Shown here: piece by piece, positions 5,744-6,344 of the stretch
Layout of the letters: the number at the start of each line of letters is the position of its first letter
Numbering within the stretch: the first letter of the stretch is position 1
NCBI GenBank assembly: GCA_039796915.1
Contig: JBDKIU010000121.1
Coordinates: 1 to 6,344 of the forward strand
Reading direction: 5' to 3'
DNA length: 6,344 nt
Origin: REEB481 sp039796915
GTDB taxonomy: Bacteria > Bacteroidota > Bacteroidia > NS11-12g > UBA955
Position numbers and translations under genes: made by a program
The notes under the pieces: generated by a model
What the model saw: only the letters and a program-made list of their open reading frames with translations
The model's database searches: none
Told to the model about the DNA's origin: nothing

Positions 5744-6344
5744 ATGAACTACGCCAACATCATAGAAGCCGTTCAGCGCGACGGTTACGCGGTTATGGAA
5801 AACGTGATTGGTCACGATGACCTGAAGGCCATGCAGCAAGCCTTCGACCGCCAGATTGAACATTATGAGGCCCATTTTGACGCTTCAAAAATCAACGAGA
5901 ACGAACTGGGAACCCTGCGCTGCATCATCAGCCTCGATCAGGCGTTTCTGCCGCTGGCAGCCGTTCAGCCCGTGATGGACGTGGCACAGGAACTCCTCGG
6001 CGACTACCTGTATTATTCCTTCAACGGCTTCTATACCACCAACAGGTTTACGCATCCAACTACGCTGTTTCACCGGGATGTTCCGCTGTTTACGCCGGAA
6101 GTAATGCTCAGCCTGAACCTGTTGTATTGCCTGGACGATACCACCACGGAAAATGGTGCAACCTGGTTTGTGCCAGGTTCACATTTGCTGCGCAACAGGC
6201 CTTCCGACGATTATATCGAAACCCATAAAAAGCAGGTAACCATGAAAGCCGGATCTGTGCTGTTGTTCAACTCGCTGACCTTTCATGCCAGCGGCATCAA
6301 CCACAACGGCGGACAAAGACGCTGCATCGCGAACGTGTTGCGCA
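5744..6344 (+). CDS. Phytanoyl-CoA dioxygenase (PhyH) family Fe(II)/2-oxoglutarate oxygenase, cut by the right edge
   Basis: The frame starts at ATG 5744 and remains open to the edge, giving 200 residues of a protein usually near 230-300 long. The family hydroxylates small molecules using Fe(II), O2 and 2-oxoglutarate. The N-terminus MNYANIIEAVQRDGYAVMEN (1-20) is the usual PhyH opening with its DGY element. The iron-binding HxD is His110-Asp112 in LFHRDVP, and the distal ligand is His181 in TFHASG. Arg192 or Arg193 in GGQRRCIANV is placed to bind the 2-oxoglutarate carboxylate. NGATWFVPGSH (137-147) is the typical PhyH core turn. All three metal ligands are therefore visible and the enzyme looks active, with only the C-terminal tail missing. 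The upstream spacer is the longest in the window (124 bases), so it may be the next gene of the same operon or have its own promoter. Its substrate is unknown; a glycan sugar or its lipid carrier is a guess from context. Confidence 0.9.
   Translation, partial: MNYANIIEAVQRDGYAVMENVIGHDDLKAMQQAFDRQIEHYEAHFDASKINENELGTLRCIISLDQAFLPLAAVQPVMDVAQELLGDYLYYSFNGFYTTNRFTHPTTLFHRDVPLFTPEVMLSLNLLYCLDDTTTENGATWFVPGSHLLRNRPSDDYIETHKKQVTMKAGSVLLFNSLTFHASGINHNGGQRRCIANVLR

Noticed and set aside
1..6344. Mobile element, CRISPR array, tRNA or rRNA
   Set aside because: No transposase, terminal inverted repeats, regularly spaced repeats or RNA-gene-like sequence was found; coding genes fill nearly all of the window.

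Overview
The window is 6,344 bases of densely packed, same-strand genes that look like an internal piece of a surface-glycan (O-antigen, capsule or exopolysaccharide) biosynthesis locus. There are seven genes, all on the + strand; the first and last are cut by the window edges. None of the six visible starts has a recognisable Shine-Dalgarno sequence. Three have an A-rich leader and the other leaders are not SD-like either. Together with the family flavour of the proteins this suggests a member of the Bacteroidota with a mid-range GC content. That assignment is inference, because there is no rRNA or other taxonomic marker here.

Layout: (1) 1-498, the C-terminal end of an asparagine-synthetase-like (AsnB family) amidotransferase. 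(2) 512-1735, a GT-B fold, GT4-type glycosyltransferase. (3) 1732-2472, a GT2 glycosyltransferase resembling dolichol/polyprenyl-phosphate mannosyltransferase, overlapping gene 2 by ATGA. (4) 2496-3734, a second and clearly different GT4 glycosyltransferase. (5) 3772-4929, an N-acetyl sugar amidotransferase of the WbpG/PseA type. (6) 4981-5619, a PIG-L/LmbE family zinc deacetylase. (7) 5744-6344 and beyond, a phytanoyl-CoA dioxygenase (PhyH) family Fe(II)/2-oxoglutarate oxygenase, open at the right edge. Gaps within the run are -4 to 51 bp; only the gap before the PhyH gene (124 bp) is long enough to hold much regulation. One transcription unit is likely for genes 1-6, with gene 7 probably also in it.

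How they may work together (inference): the three glycosyltransferases would build an oligosaccharide repeat on a lipid carrier. The AsnB-like protein, the WbpG-like protein, the deacetylase and the PhyH oxygenase would tailor sugars by amidation of a uronate, conversion of N-acetyl to acetamidino, removal of an acyl group, and hydroxylation. The WbpG family normally needs an ammonia source (HisH/HisF-like partners), and neither is in this window. The most interesting aspect is this stack of four unrelated tailoring enzymes, especially the PhyH oxygenase, which is not a standard part of O-antigen pathways. No RNA genes, mobile elements, CRISPR arrays or convincing terminators were seen.
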